Source of the DNA: an uncultured Hyphomicrobiales bacterium | GTDB lineage: Bacteria; Pseudomonadota; Alphaproteobacteria; Rhizobiales; Xanthobacteraceae | Length of the DNA stretch: 64,000 bases | Assembly (NCBI GenBank): GCA_903878085.1 | Contig: CAIRGJ010000015.1 | Location: forward strand, 1 to 64,000 | Direction: 5' to 3' | In this document: in pieces, positions 9,621 to 19,297 of the stretch | How positions within the stretch are numbered: the stretch's first letter is position 1 | Layout: every line of letters begins with the position of its first letter | The notes under the pieces: model-generated | Told to the model about the DNA's origin: nothing | The model's input: only the letters and a program-made list of their open reading frames with translations | Database searches by the model: none | Made by a program: the position numbers and the translations under genes

Positions 9621-10421
9621 ATGTACGACTTCACCTATCATCGGCCTGAGAGTCTCGCTCAAGCAATTGAGCTGGTCAGCGCCAAGTGCGAAGCGAAGTT
9701 ACTCGCAGGTGGCATGAGCCTTCTCCCTGCTCTGAAGTTGCGCCTGGCGCGCTATTCGGATCTCGTAGATCTTAAAGCGGTGTCCGCTCTTGAGGGGGGT
9801 CGCCGCGAAGGAGACAAGCTGATCATTGGCGCAATGACGAAGCACGCAGCCGTTGCTGCGTCGGAGGTGGTCCGGCAGGCCATCCCTGCTCTGGCCGTGC
9901 TGGCTGGCGGCATCGGCGATCCACTGGTGCGCAATCGCGGGACGATTGGCGGATCGATCGCCAACGCCGATCCGGCCGCGGATTATCCGTCAAGCGTGCT
10001 CGGCCTCGGTGCTACGGTGATCACGAACAAGCGGCAGATCGCGGGCGACGAGTTCTTCACCGGCCTGTTCGAGACCGCGCTGCAAGCGGGAGAGATCATC
10101 ACCGCCGTCCATTTTCCGATCCCCCTCTGTGCCGGCTATGCCAAGTTGCTGCATCCGGCGTCGCGTTTCGCATTGGTAGGCATTTTCGTGGCGAAAACGA
10201 ACGCCGGCGTACGCGTCGCGGTGACGGGAGCCGGCTCCTCGGTATTCCGCTTCGCCGATGCGGAGGAGGCCCTGAATGCCGACTTCTCGCCTGCAGCGTT
10301 GGACCAAATTTCAGTTGATGCCGACGGGCTCAATTCCGACATTCATGCCAGTGCCGAATATCGCGCGCATGCCATCGTCGTATTTGCGAAGCGTGCTGTT
10401 GCGTCGGCTCTATCGAGGTAG
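9621..10421 (+). CDS. Molybdenum hydroxylase 1, FAD subunit
   Basis: 266 residues of the CoxM/xanthine dehydrogenase medium-subunit family. The FAD-contacting motifs AGGMSLLP (near residue 31) and TIGGSIANADPAAD (near residue 111) are both present. It lacks the 4Fe-4S insertion seen in the HcrB-type protein at the right end of the window. It transfers electrons from the 2Fe-2S clusters to an external acceptor. It lies nine bases before the large subunit in the same operon. Confidence 0.94.
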   Translation: MYDFTYHRPESLAQAIELVSAKCEAKLLAGGMSLLPALKLRLARYSDLVDLKAVSALEGGRREGDKLIIGAMTKHAAVAASEVVRQAIPALAVLAGGIGDPLVRNRGTIGGSIANADPAADYPSSVLGLGATVITNKRQIAGDEFFTGLFETALQAGEIITAVHFPIPLCAGYAKLLHPASRFALVGIFVAKTNAGVRVAVTGAGSSVFRFADAEEALNADFSPAALDQISVDADGLNSDIHASAEYRAHAIVVFAKRAVASALSR

Positions 10422-10430
10422 GAAAACGAA

Positions 10431-12827
10431 ATGCATCGCGCCGCAACGAGTACCCGCATCGGGCAGCCGGTTCCCCGTAAGGAGGATATGCGGCTGATAA
10501 CCGGAAAGGGCCGTTACGCGGACGATCTGAACCTCGATGGTCAGGCCTATGCCGCGATGGTGCGCTCGCCGCATGCGCATGCGACAATCCGTTCGATCGA
10601 TACTAAGGCAGCGCTCGCCGTTCCGGGCGTATTGTCGGTTTTGTCTGGATTCGATTTTCTTGCCGATCGGTTGAGCCCGATTCCCAATAAGACGTTCTCC
10701 GTGCATCCCGCTGAAATGCCGCTGATCAATACCGACGGCACCCCTGCCTTTAATATTCCTGACTATCCTCTTCCGGTGGACAAGGTACGTTTCGTCGGCG
10801 AAGCGGTCGCAATGGTTATCGCGGATAGTATAGCTGCGGCGAAGGATGGTGCCGAACAGGTTGTCATTGATTACGAGCCGCTTCCCAATGTTACGTTTAC
10901 GGTTGATGCCGCCGCACCCGATGCGCCGCGCGTGCGTGACGAGCATTCATCTAATGTTTGCATCGACGCGCAAGCGGGCGATGCCGAGTTGACCGAGATT
11001 GCGTTCCGGAAAGCGGCGCATATAGCCAAGATCAAGACCTGGATACCGCGCGTCGCCGGTTCGCCCATGGAGCCACGCGCGGCGGTCGGTGAGTACGATC
11101 CACAAACGGGCCGCTATACGATCTATACTTGCAGTGGACAGACGCTACGGCTGCGTCGCGATCTCGCTATCGTTCTCAATGTTCCCGAGACCAATGTGCG
11201 GCTCGTCATCCGTGACGTTGGCGGCAATTTTGGAACACGCGGGGCTATCTTCGCCGAGCAGCCGCTTGTCGCCTGGGCTGCTCGTCGTGTTGGTCGGCCC
11301 GTCAAATGGACCAGCGAGAGAAGCGAGGTCCTGGTGAGCGACTATCAGGGCCGCGATCTCGCCGTCGAAGCCGAGCTCGCTGTCGATAAGGACGGCAATT
11401 TCCTGGCGATGCGTGGTTCGAACGTCGGCAATCTCGGTTCGCATACCGGAAATTTCTCGATGGTGCAGAAGGGCCTCGAGATCATGTCGAGCATCTACCG
11501 GATGCCAGCGGCGCACTTCCGCGCGCGCGCCGTCCTGAGCCACACCGCGCCGACGCGGCCCTACCGCAGTTCCGGACGTCCCGAAGTCATCTATGTCATG
11601 GAGCGGTTGATCGATACGGTCGCGCACCAAGCCGGATTTGACCGCGTCGAATTACGGTTGCGCAATCTCGTGTCGCAATCAGAGCTGCCCTACAAGAACC
11701 CGTTCGGAATGGTTTATGACAGCGGCGACTACATCGGCGTTATGAAACGCGCCGTTGAGCTTGGCGACTGGAACGGCTTCGCCGCACGTAAGGCTGAGGC
11801 GCGGAAACGCGGGAGGTGTCGCGGCATCGGGGTCGCCAATTACGTCGATACCGCCACCGGCATTCCGCGCGAGAAAGCAAAGCTGACTGTCTATCCGAAC
11901 GGCTGTGTCGATGTGGTGATCGGCACCGTGTCGAATGGCCAAGGTCATGAGACCAGCTTCGCTCAGCTCATCAATGAGTGGCTCGGCGTTCCATTCGATA
12001 TGGTTCGCCTCATCACAGGCGATACCGATGTCGTCGACGTCGGCGGCGGCACGCATTCTGGCCGCGGCATGCGTCTCGGAAGCATTGTCATCTGGCATGC
12101 GTCGAACAAGATCATTGAGAAGGGCAAACAGGTCGTCGGCCTACTGCTGCAGAAAAGCCCAAGCGAAATTGGTTTCGCCGATGGGCAATTCACGGCCCAA
12201 GGTGGTCCTGTAATGAGCCTAGCCGAAGTAGCGGCGGCGATGAATGCGCGGACGGATCTACCGCAGGAATTGCGGGGGCCGCTCCTTGCCGAGTGCGACG
12301 AGACGGTGAATGACGCCGGCTTTCCTTACGGCTGCCATGTCTGCGAAGTCGAAATCGACCCGGAAATGGGCTTCGTCGAAATCGTGCGTCACACGACGGT
12401 AGACGATGTTGGGAAAGCCGTGAATCCGCTCATTATTCATGGACAGACGCATGGCGGCATCGCTCAAGGGGTTGGGCAAGCTTTGCTTGAGCACTGCTTC
12501 TACGACGCGAGCACCGGCCAGCTACTTGCCGGGTCGTTCATGGACTACGCCATGCCGCGAGCCGATATCCTTCCATTCTTCACCACCGAGATTAGTGAAG
12601 TTCCGTCGACCACGCATCCGCTCGGGATGCGGCCAGCCGGCGAGGGGGGCACTACGCCTGCCCTCGGTGTCGTCATCAATGCCATCGTCGACGCCTTGTC
12701 GGAGTTTGGAGTGACGCACATGGAAATGCCGGCGACTCCGGAACGTATATGGCGCGCTATCCGCGGCAAGCCGCAGCGTTCGCGCATCGTGCCCGACTCA
12801 ATCGAGCAAGAGATTTCCCTGCGTTGA
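10431..12827 (+). CDS. Molybdenum hydroxylase 1, large catalytic subunit
   Basis: 798 residues, normal for the xanthine dehydrogenase/CoxL family. The N-terminal ITGKGRYADD and the molybdopterin-contacting GGNFGTRG block are clear. The active-site loop reads PYRSSGRPE, not the AYRCSFR loop of true CO dehydrogenase, so it hydroxylates an organic substrate. The C-terminal GEGG glutamate near residue 740 (PAGEGGTTPA) is the catalytic base of the family. It probably hydroxylates an aromatic or N-heteroaromatic acid or an aldehyde. The operon context is an amidohydrolase upstream and an aldehyde dehydrogenase downstream. Confidence 0.93.
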   Translation: MHRAATSTRIGQPVPRKEDMRLITGKGRYADDLNLDGQAYAAMVRSPHAHATIRSIDTKAALAVPGVLSVLSGFDFLADRLSPIPNKTFSVHPAEMPLINTDGTPAFNIPDYPLPVDKVRFVGEAVAMVIADSIAAAKDGAEQVVIDYEPLPNVTFTVDAAAPDAPRVRDEHSSNVCIDAQAGDAELTEIAFRKAAHIAKIKTWIPRVAGSPMEPRAAVGEYDPQTGRYTIYTCSGQTLRLRRDLAIVLNVPETNVRLVIRDVGGNFGTRGAIFAEQPLVAWAARRVGRPVKWTSERSEVLVSDYQGRDLAVEAELAVDKDGNFLAMRGSNVGNLGSHTGNFSMVQKGLEIMSSIYRMPAAHFRARAVLSHTAPTRPYRSSGRPEVIYVMERLIDTVAHQAGFDRVELRLRNLVSQSELPYKNPFGMVYDSGDYIGVMKRAVELGDWNGFAARKAEARKRGRCRGIGVANYVDTATGIPREKAKLTVYPNGCVDVVIGTVSNGQGHETSFAQLINEWLGVPFDMVRLITGDTDVVDVGGGTHSGRGMRLGSIVIWHASNKIIEKGKQVVGLLLQKSPSEIGFADGQFTAQGGPVMSLAEVAAAMNARTDLPQELRGPLLAECDETVNDAGFPYGCHVCEVEIDPEMGFVEIVRHTTVDDVGKAVNPLIIHGQTHGGIAQGVGQALLEHCFYDASTGQLLAGSFMDYAMPRADILPFFTTEISEVPSTTHPLGMRPAGEGGTTPALGVVINAIVDALSEFGVTHMEMPATPERIWRAIRGKPQRSRIVPDSIEQEISLR

Positions 12828-12882
12828 TCTGTGCAGAGAATCATACGCTCTGCGGCTGGACTTGAAAATGGTGGAACTCTCG

Positions 12883-14322
12883 ATGACGAATGATAACTAC
12901 CCAGAGCTCAAGCTGCTGATCGGCAATGAATGGCTCAGCCGTTCTTCTGGAGAGGTAGTCATAAATCCGGCTAACGAAGAGGTCATCGGTACAGTTCCGC
13001 ATGCGACATCCGCTGATCTCGACGCAGCGATTGCGGCCGCGCAGCAAGGCTTCCAGGTCTGGAAGCGTACCGCGCCGATCAAGCGTGCGCAGATCATGCA
13101 GCGTGCTGTAGACTTGATCCGGGCGCGTAGCGAAACCATCGCGGTCGCAATGACACTTGAGCAGGGAAAGCCTCTCGCGCAGTCTCGTCTTGAGGTTCAA
13201 CGGGCTTGCGAGATTATCGAATGGGATGCGACTGAAGGGCGCAGAATCTATGGGCGCGTGATCCCGAGTGAGCCTGGTATGCGGCAAACGGTCCTGCGGG
13301 AGCCAGTCGGTGTCGTCGCTGCGTTTTCGCCTTGGAATTTTCCGTTAAGCTCTCCGTCACGCAAGGTTGCGGGAGCGCTCGCTGCAGGATGCGCGATCAT
13401 TCTGAAGGCTTCGGAGGAGACGCCGGCTTGCGCCGTTATGCTTGCGCAAGCCTTTGTTGACGCGGGCCTTCCTCCCGGTGTGCTGAACCTCGTATTCGGC
13501 AAGCCAGCGGAGATTTCTGAGCACCTGATCTCCCAACCGTCGGTGCGGCTGATGACCTTTACGGGATCGGTCGCCGTGGGGAAGCGTCTGGCGGCGCTCG
13601 CCGGAACGCATATGAAGCCCGCGATCATGGAACTCGGCGGCCATGCGCCGGTGATAGTCTGCGACGATGCTGATCCGACGACCGCAGCGCTGGCCTGCGT
13701 CGTGTCGAAGTCGCGCAATTCGGGCCAAGTTTGCGTCGCGCCGACACGCTTCCTGGTCCATGATTCTATTTATGATCGCTTTGCACAGGTGTTTGCCGAA
13801 CGGGCTGCGGCGGTCAAGCTGGGCAGCGGTCTCGATCCGTCGATAGAAATGGGCCCGCTTGCTAATCGTCGGCGGTTGGAGGCAATCCACAGTCTCGTGA
13901 CTGACGCCGTGGACAAAGGCGCGCGGTGTTTGTCCGGCGGTGATCGCGTCGGCGACCGAGGTTTTTTCTATCCACTGACGACAGTAGCTGAAATTCCGGA
14001 TGGCGCACGGGCGATGACCGAGGAGCCGTTCGGGCCTCTGGCGCTACTGGTGCGCGTGGGCGATATCGATGAGGCGGTTGAAAGAGCCAATGCGCTACCA
14101 TTTGGTCTATCGGCCTATGCTTTCACTGCGTCGGCGCGCAACGCCGATCGTCTCGCCGAAGGAATTGAGTGTGGTAATCTGGCGATCAATCACTTCACCG
14201 CCTCCACTGCCGAGACACCGTTCGGCGGTGTGAAAGATAGCGGCTACGGCCGCGAAGGTGGCACGGAGGGGCTCCAGTGCTACACAATTGCAAAGCTAAT
14301 CTCTCATAAAATCGTGGCCTAG
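12883..14322 (+). CDS. NAD(P)-dependent aldehyde dehydrogenase (succinate-semialdehyde dehydrogenase-like)
   Basis: About 479 residues. The start at 12883 follows GGTGGA by seven bases; an ATG at 12862 is an alternative. The catalytic cysteine is in NSGQVCVAP, the general base in MELGGHAP, and the cofactor site in FTGSVAVGK. The ILKASEETP segment holds the conserved lysine. The sequence is in the broad succinate-semialdehyde/betaine-aldehyde group. As the last gene of the amidohydrolase / molybdenum hydroxylase operon it likely oxidises an open-chain semialdehyde from ring degradation. Exact substrate unknown. Confidence 0.9.
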   Translation: MTNDNYPELKLLIGNEWLSRSSGEVVINPANEEVIGTVPHATSADLDAAIAAAQQGFQVWKRTAPIKRAQIMQRAVDLIRARSETIAVAMTLEQGKPLAQSRLEVQRACEIIEWDATEGRRIYGRVIPSEPGMRQTVLREPVGVVAAFSPWNFPLSSPSRKVAGALAAGCAIILKASEETPACAVMLAQAFVDAGLPPGVLNLVFGKPAEISEHLISQPSVRLMTFTGSVAVGKRLAALAGTHMKPAIMELGGHAPVIVCDDADPTTAALACVVSKSRNSGQVCVAPTRFLVHDSIYDRFAQVFAERAAAVKLGSGLDPSIEMGPLANRRRLEAIHSLVTDAVDKGARCLSGGDRVGDRGFFYPLTTVAEIPDGARAMTEEPFGPLALLVRVGDIDEAVERANALPFGLSAYAFTASARNADRLAEGIECGNLAINHFTASTAETPFGGVKDSGYGREGGTEGLQCYTIAKLISHKIVA

Positions 14323-14366
14323 CATTGAGCCCTTTAGGTACGCCGCGAAATAGCTACTGCGCTGAT

Positions 14367-14487
14367 CGATGTCCGCTTTTGAATGATATGCGGACATCGA
14401 CCCCCCTGAGCCGTTTCTCTGCTTATGGCCCAAGGCGGACATCGAAGGGGTGCCGCACAATGTCCGCTATTGGTACCAATGCGGACA
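14367..14487. repeat. GTCCGC inverted-repeat element (dispersed Rhizobiales repeat debris)
   Basis: The gap between the aldehyde dehydrogenase and the second UbiD gene holds several copies of CGATGTCCGC or its complement: 14367-14376, 14390-14399 and 14435-14444. There is also a 27-base near-perfect palindrome at 14461-14487 centred on ATTGGTACCAAT. Translated, it gives an MSAIGTNADTGPLF-like string, resembling the short repeat-derived pseudo-ORFs scattered through Bradyrhizobium and its relatives. The palindrome could form a cruciform or stop transcription between these convergent genes. No gene is supported here. Confidence 0.6.
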
Positions 14488-14549
14488 CGGGACCGCTTTT
14501 CCTTGAAGCTCCGTTAATGACTCTGACCGAAGCCTTGAGGGGCTTGGTA

Positions 14550-16178
14550 TCATTTGGTGATTCGGCTCGAGCTGTTTGGTGCGACGTCGTTACGTTTCCG
14601 CTGACGATATGATTCATCTCGGTCCATCCAATCGCCACGCGTTGCCGCCAAAGCATTGTTATCCCATTCGTCGTCCCAGTCGCCGAGCGAGTACCCGTAC
14701 CAAGGCGATTCTGGTCTAAGCGGGGGGAGCCCGAGCCGTTCCCACAACGCTTTGGCATTTTCCATGTACTCGCGCTTAGGAAGCGCCAGAGGCGGCATCG
14801 GATGCTTCATCGTTGCATCGACGAGCATGGCGGAATCGAATTGCGATTGCGCCGACGATCGAGGTCCGTGTCCACGTTCGCGATAGCGAACGATTTGTGT
14901 GTCCTCGCTCGGGTTGCAACGATAGGACATAGCCCACCAAACCGAGTCCGGACTGGCGGGGTCGATATCTTCGTCCACGGCGATTACAAATTTCCCAACG
15001 GATGACTGCAATGCGAGCGTGCCATTGAGCGCCCGCCACACCTCAGTGCGCGGCGTGCCCCGCGCAAACTGCAGAACGACGAACCGCCGCAGATTGGTCA
15101 GAGGCTCGTGCATCGCCACGCGGACAACGCCTTTGATCGACAAGTGATCGCGCAAATGTGCGAGATACAGCGGCTCATAGGCGAGCCGCTTGACCACGCT
15201 AGATTCGCTTGGCGTCACTTGGGAGATGATTGACGTGAGCACCGCGTCCTTCCGGCGCGTGATGGTGGAAACCTCAACACAAAAATTATATTCTTCCAAC
15301 GCGACGTACCCATGCGACTCTCCGAAAGGACCCTCCGGCTCCAGGTATTCAGGATCGACGAATCCTTCGATCACCACTTCGGATTCCGCAGGAACGTAAA
15401 GGTCCACGGTGAGCCCGCGGACGACATTGATAGGGCTGCCGGCAATGCCTCCCGCGACAGAGATCTCATCAATGCCGAGCGGAAGCTTTTGCGGACCTTG
15501 AAATCCCACAACGGGCGGGCAACCAACCACGATAGCGACCGGCATCTTCTCGCCGCGCGCTTGGTATTTCTTCCAATGTTCGTATCCGCCCTGGCGCATG
15601 CCGGTAAACATCATCATGCCAAGCCGCGTCGGCGATTTTAAATGCCCTCGATAGGTCCCCATGTTCTGGACTCCTGTGTCCGGGTCGCGGGTCACGACAC
15701 AGGTTGCCGTCAGGAATGGCGCAGCATCAAAGCCGGGCGTTGATATAGGAATTGGCAGTGACTCAAGTCCGTTCCCAGTGCCTTCAAGCGCCTGACCCTG
15801 GATCACCACTTCGTGGCACGGTGCGTTCGTCACGACATTCGGGGCGATTGGATTGGCAATCGCGCGGGCCCAGGTTGGCCCGATATCATCGAGCCGATCG
15901 ACATTCATGCCGATGCGATAGATTTCAGGATTGGCGGCAAATGCTCCAACCACGACAGGGATATCGTAACGACGTCCCTTGCTGTCGATGATATTGGTGA
16001 ACAGGAACGCCTTACGATCTTTCTCGAGAATGCCACCGCGAAATTGCCACCGCACGAGCGGGTGCATCTCAGTGTCTTTGTTCACCGGCGTGTCAATCTT
16101 ATAAAGCAAGCCCGCCTTATCGAGACGACGAAGATGCTCGTGCAGATCGGCATAGCTGCGATTGGCCGGTACATTCAT
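14550..16178 (-). CDS. UbiD-family prenylated-FMN decarboxylase (copy 2)
   Basis: 542 residues, a clear paralogue of the 814-2466 protein. They share blocks such as TPGFDAAP, LEPEGPFGES and VTPSESSV at the same spacing. The catalytic pair is E282/E287 in EGPFGE, with an arginine near residue 177. A GAGG ribosome site lies seven bases before the start. It is the last gene of a leftward operon after an NMT1-like binding protein and an alpha/beta hydrolase. It probably decarboxylates a different aromatic acid from copy 1, since each copy has its own uptake partner. Confidence 0.88.
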   Translation of the reverse strand: MNVPANRSYADLHEHLRRLDKAGLLYKIDTPVNKDTEMHPLVRWQFRGGILEKDRKAFLFTNIIDSKGRRYDIPVVVGAFAANPEIYRIGMNVDRLDDIGPTWARAIANPIAPNVVTNAPCHEVVIQGQALEGTGNGLESLPIPISTPGFDAAPFLTATCVVTRDPDTGVQNMGTYRGHLKSPTRLGMMMFTGMRQGGYEHWKKYQARGEKMPVAIVVGCPPVVGFQGPQKLPLGIDEISVAGGIAGSPINVVRGLTVDLYVPAESEVVIEGFVDPEYLEPEGPFGESHGYVALEEYNFCVEVSTITRRKDAVLTSIISQVTPSESSVVKRLAYEPLYLAHLRDHLSIKGVVRVAMHEPLTNLRRFVVLQFARGTPRTEVWRALNGTLALQSSVGKFVIAVDEDIDPASPDSVWWAMSYRCNPSEDTQIVRYRERGHGPRSSAQSQFDSAMLVDATMKHPMPPLALPKREYMENAKALWERLGLPPLRPESPWYGYSLGDWDDEWDNNALAATRGDWMDRDESYRQRKRNDVAPNSSSRITK

Positions 16179-16204
16179 TGAAAGCCTCGTAATCGTGAGC
16201 AGAG

Positions 16205-17035
16205 CTACTTCGGTATACCTTGGATAAATTTCATGACGATATCTGTGGTCTCACGGGGGTGCTCGACGAAGAGAATGTGACCAAAGCCGCGCATGACCTC
16301 GAACTTCGCGCCGGGAATATTATCGGCGACGATCTTGCTGAGTTCGAGGGGGATGAGGTGATCATTCTCCGAGGTCAAGACCAGCGTCGGTGCTTTGATG
16401 TTCGGCAGCCGCGTAGTGAATTTCGGCTCTTTCTCCTGACCCTCTAGACAACGTCCCCAAGCGAGCAGGGCCTCGACGAAGGCAAGGTATTCCTCGGCGG
16501 AATTCTTACGGATGTTCTCCTGGTTGGCCTTCATCTGCGCGTAGCCTTCATCCGAGTTGATGAACTCGCGGGTTAGCGTCCAAAGACCCATGTAGTCGGC
16601 AACTTCATCGCTCATTCCCAATTTGCGGATGAGACGGGCACGAAGCCCAAAATTGAGGGCAGCGGCGCGGTCAAGCTCGCTGAATCCGCCCACGACGGTG
16701 AGCGAGCGCACGAGTTCGGGGCGGCTCTCAGCCAAAGCGATCGCCATCGCGCCTCCCAGCGAGGAACCGACAATATGCATGGGGCCATGACCGATATTTT
16801 CGATGACATCGCCAAAATCAGCGGCCCAGGACTCAACGCTGTAGGGGCTCTTCTTATCTGACTGCCCGATACCCCGCGGATCGGCAGCGTGGGTTTCAAA
16901 ATGCTTGGCGAGGATTGGAGTCGTAAAGCGGTAGTACGTGTGGTCCATGCCGAGTCCGGGAATGAGCAAGATTGGCTCGCCACTCCCCTCGGTTTCGATA
17001 AAGATGCGGCCCGACCGCGATTCGATATATGGCAT
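16205..17035 (-). CDS. Alpha/beta hydrolase (module 2)
   Basis: 276 residues with oxyanion segment LIPGLGMDH, nucleophile S92 in GSSLGG, acid in SENDHLIP and base in GFGHILF. It resembles 3-oxoadipate enol-lactonase and other lactonases or ring-fission-product hydrolases. It lies 26 bases upstream of UbiD copy 2 and 86 bases downstream of a binding protein gene, all leftward, forming the second decarboxylase-hydrolase-uptake module. It is only distantly alike to the hydrolase of module 1. Confidence 0.82.
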   Translation of the reverse strand: MPYIESRSGRIFIETEGSGEPILLIPGLGMDHTYYRFTTPILAKHFETHAADPRGIGQSDKKSPYSVESWAADFGDVIENIGHGPMHIVGSSLGGAMAIALAESRPELVRSLTVVGGFSELDRAAALNFGLRARLIRKLGMSDEVADYMGLWTLTREFINSDEGYAQMKANQENIRKNSAEEYLAFVEALLAWGRCLEGQEKEPKFTTRLPNIKAPTLVLTSENDHLIPLELSKIVADNIPGAKFEVMRGFGHILFVEHPRETTDIVMKFIQGIPK

Positions 17036-17121
17036 TCCTCAGTCCTCGCATCGTTTAGTTTATCGCAAAAGGCATTATGGTTCGTTGTGGCTTGATATTG
17101 AGTGGTCGAGACCGCCGCCCT

Positions 17122-18099
17122 TTAGAGAGCAGCGAGCGCGTCATTGTAGAAGCTCTCGTCGACATAGCGACCGGTTGAAGTCGTTCCTGCATGTGGCTTT
17201 CCAGAGTAACCAGCCCGTAGGGCAAGTACATTTTCCATGCCGGCAAGATCGATCTTGGCATCCTTCGCAAAACCGGCCTTTGGATCGGAAATCTGGTGGA
17301 AGCACTGTTCGGCGATGTCGGTTTCTATATCCATACGCTGCGTCAGCAGTTCGATCGCCGCCGAACGGTTCTTCGGATCCATCGACCAGCGCAAGCCTTC
17401 AATATAGGCAGCGATATACTGAGTTAAGGCGTCGCGATTCTTCTCCGCCCAACCACGTTTTACAAATCCGCCAGTCGATTGATAGGCGCCAATAACATTG
17501 GTGGGGTCGTCAAGCACTTTAAGCCCGGCGCGCTGGGCAAAGAGATTGAACGGCAAATTGAGCATAGCGAAGTCGACCTTCTTCTGTTTCAGCGCATCGA
17601 GGCGAAATCGTGTGGCCCCCACCGATTCGATTTTGTAGTCGGTTTGCTTCATGCCTTTACGTTTGAGGATTTCGTAAACGACAATAGCGAACGCCGTATC
17701 CACGGCGTCAACCCCAAATATTCTTCCGCGCAATTCCTCGTAAGAGGTGATGTCCGGCTGCACAATCAGTTTGTTGAAGCCATGGTCGAGGCCGACGACA
17801 ATCGCCACGTCCTGACCGGCGATGTCGACCATCGCGACCGCGTTATCGACTGCAGAGTGGGCAATGTCGTATTCACCGCTTGCTAGGCCGCCTCGTTGTT
17901 GTTCCGAACTTTTCGTAAACGTGGTCTTGACCGCGAGACCACGTCTTTCAAAAAAGCCATTTGCTTCAGCTGCAAAGTTAGGAAAGTTTTGAACACCTTG
18001 AAAAACGATGAGATGCAAATTCTTCAACGCAGGCCTCTTTGATATCTCGATGAGCCTAGACAACCGCTTCAGGCACGATGGCACGTCATGAAACGTCAT
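17122..18099 (-). CDS. NMT1/THI5-like substrate-binding protein without obvious signal peptide
   Basis: 325 residues. The body follows the NMT1/SsuA fold: NGFFERRGL near residue 50, SGEYDIAHSAVDNA near residue 75, and a GRIFGVD hinge near residue 125. Such proteins normally bind small aromatic or sulfonate ligands for ABC importers. The first 30 residues are charged and lack a hydrophobic core, so export is doubtful. Either the start is elsewhere or it is a cytoplasmic binding or sensor protein. No ABC permease or ATPase is adjacent. It is the first gene of the module with the hydrolase and UbiD copy 2. Confidence 0.72.
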   Translation of the reverse strand: MTFHDVPSCLKRLSRLIEISKRPALKNLHLIVFQGVQNFPNFAAEANGFFERRGLAVKTTFTKSSEQQRGGLASGEYDIAHSAVDNAVAMVDIAGQDVAIVVGLDHGFNKLIVQPDITSYEELRGRIFGVDAVDTAFAIVVYEILKRKGMKQTDYKIESVGATRFRLDALKQKKVDFAMLNLPFNLFAQRAGLKVLDDPTNVIGAYQSTGGFVKRGWAEKNRDALTQYIAAYIEGLRWSMDPKNRSAAIELLTQRMDIETDIAEQCFHQISDPKAGFAKDAKIDLAGMENVLALRAGYSGKPHAGTTSTGRYVDESFYNDALAAL

Positions 18100-18290
18100 T
18101 CAAGGCAGCGCAGCGCCGTGAGGTGTCATCGCAAGATTTATGAAACGAGAGTGATCGAATAGGCGGGGGTAGACTCGTGCAACCCGCCGATCTCGTCGCA
18201 CCGGAGAATGTCCACCCCGAGCGTGACGCAACACAGCTTTACAAACTTGCATCGGAAGGTGGTAGAAATGGTGGAAAGGGAGAAAACAAA

Positions 18291-19268
18291 ATGACCTTTA
18301 AGTGCCTCGTTGGTGCGACGTTAATCGCCGCAAGCGGCGTCCTCGGACTGCATACGAGTGCTACTGCGGAGCAATATCCAAGCAGGCCGATTCGTATGAT
18401 TATCGCGTTTCCGGCGGGTGGTACGCTTGATACGCTCGCGCGTATCATTTCACAGAAGCTCTCTGAAAAATGGGGCCAACCGCTCTTGGTCGAGAACCGC
18501 CCGGGTGCGGGCGGCAATATCGGCGCGGTTGCCGCCGCTCGTGCAGCCCCCGATGGATATACGCTGCATTTTGGAGCTCAGTCCCTTGCGGTAAACGTCA
18601 CTATCGCGCCACAAAAAGATTTTGATCCCGTCAAAGATTTTGAGCCGATCATTCTGGTTGCGACGGCCCAGGATGTTCTCATGGTACCGCCGGATTCGCC
18701 GTTTCATTCGGTCAAAGAATTGATTGGCTATGCGAAGGCGCATCCCGCGCAACTGAACTATGCAACCTTAGGTCCAGGTACGAGCGCGTATCTCGCGACA
18801 GTGTTGCTCAGCGATCTTGCCGGAATCAAGATGCAGAACGTGCCTTATACCGCTGTTTCACAAGCCTCGACGGATTTACTGTCCGGCCGCGTTTCTCTCT
18901 TTCTTCCGACGCTTGGCGGGCACCTCGGACACATCAAGGCCGGGAGCGCGCGTGCCTTGGCGGTATCGGGATCGGTCCGAGCAGATCAGCTACCGGACGT
19001 CCCGACCTTTGAGGAAATTGGCGTACCGTTTGTCGCGGAAACAAGTTGGTATGGGGTCTATGCGCCGAAGGGCACCCCTCGCGAGATCATCGCCAAGATA
19101 AACCAAGACGTTAATCTCATCCTTGAATCACCGGATGTTAAAGAGAGGAGTGTGCCGCTCGGCTTTCGACTGCTCGGTGGTCCACCAGAGAAGCTGCGCG
19201 CAAAGCTTGAGAGCGAGATCGCGCGGTGGGCAGAGGTCGCCAAGAGCGGTTCGCTCGCCGCGAATTGA
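18291..19268 (+). CDS. Bug-type tripartite tricarboxylate transporter receptor (copy 3)
   Basis: 325 residues from the ATG at 18291, eight bases after GGGAGA. The signal peptide ends near residue 27 (ATA before EQYPSRP), followed by PIRMIIAFPAGGTLDT and PDGYT. It is divergent from the NMT1-like gene (start 18099) and convergent with the next binding-protein gene. No TctA/TctB is present. It is the third orphan Bug receptor of the region and is probably dedicated to a carboxylate used by one of the nearby UbiD operons. Confidence 0.9.
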   Translation: MTFKCLVGATLIAASGVLGLHTSATAEQYPSRPIRMIIAFPAGGTLDTLARIISQKLSEKWGQPLLVENRPGAGGNIGAVAAARAAPDGYTLHFGAQSLAVNVTIAPQKDFDPVKDFEPIILVATAQDVLMVPPDSPFHSVKELIGYAKAHPAQLNYATLGPGTSAYLATVLLSDLAGIKMQNVPYTAVSQASTDLLSGRVSLFLPTLGGHLGHIKAGSARALAVSGSVRADQLPDVPTFEEIGVPFVAETSWYGVYAPKGTPREIIAKINQDVNLILESPDVKERSVPLGFRLLGGPPEKLRAKLESEIARWAEVAKSGSLAAN

Positions 19269-19297
19269 TGAGTTATCAAGTCCCCATATGATGTCGG

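Noticed and set aside
814-16178. Phthaloyl-CoA decarboxylase assignment for UbiD copies 1 and 2
   Set aside because: Their length would fit, but the phthalate CoA-transferase and UbiX genes expected in that pathway are absent, so no substrate is named.
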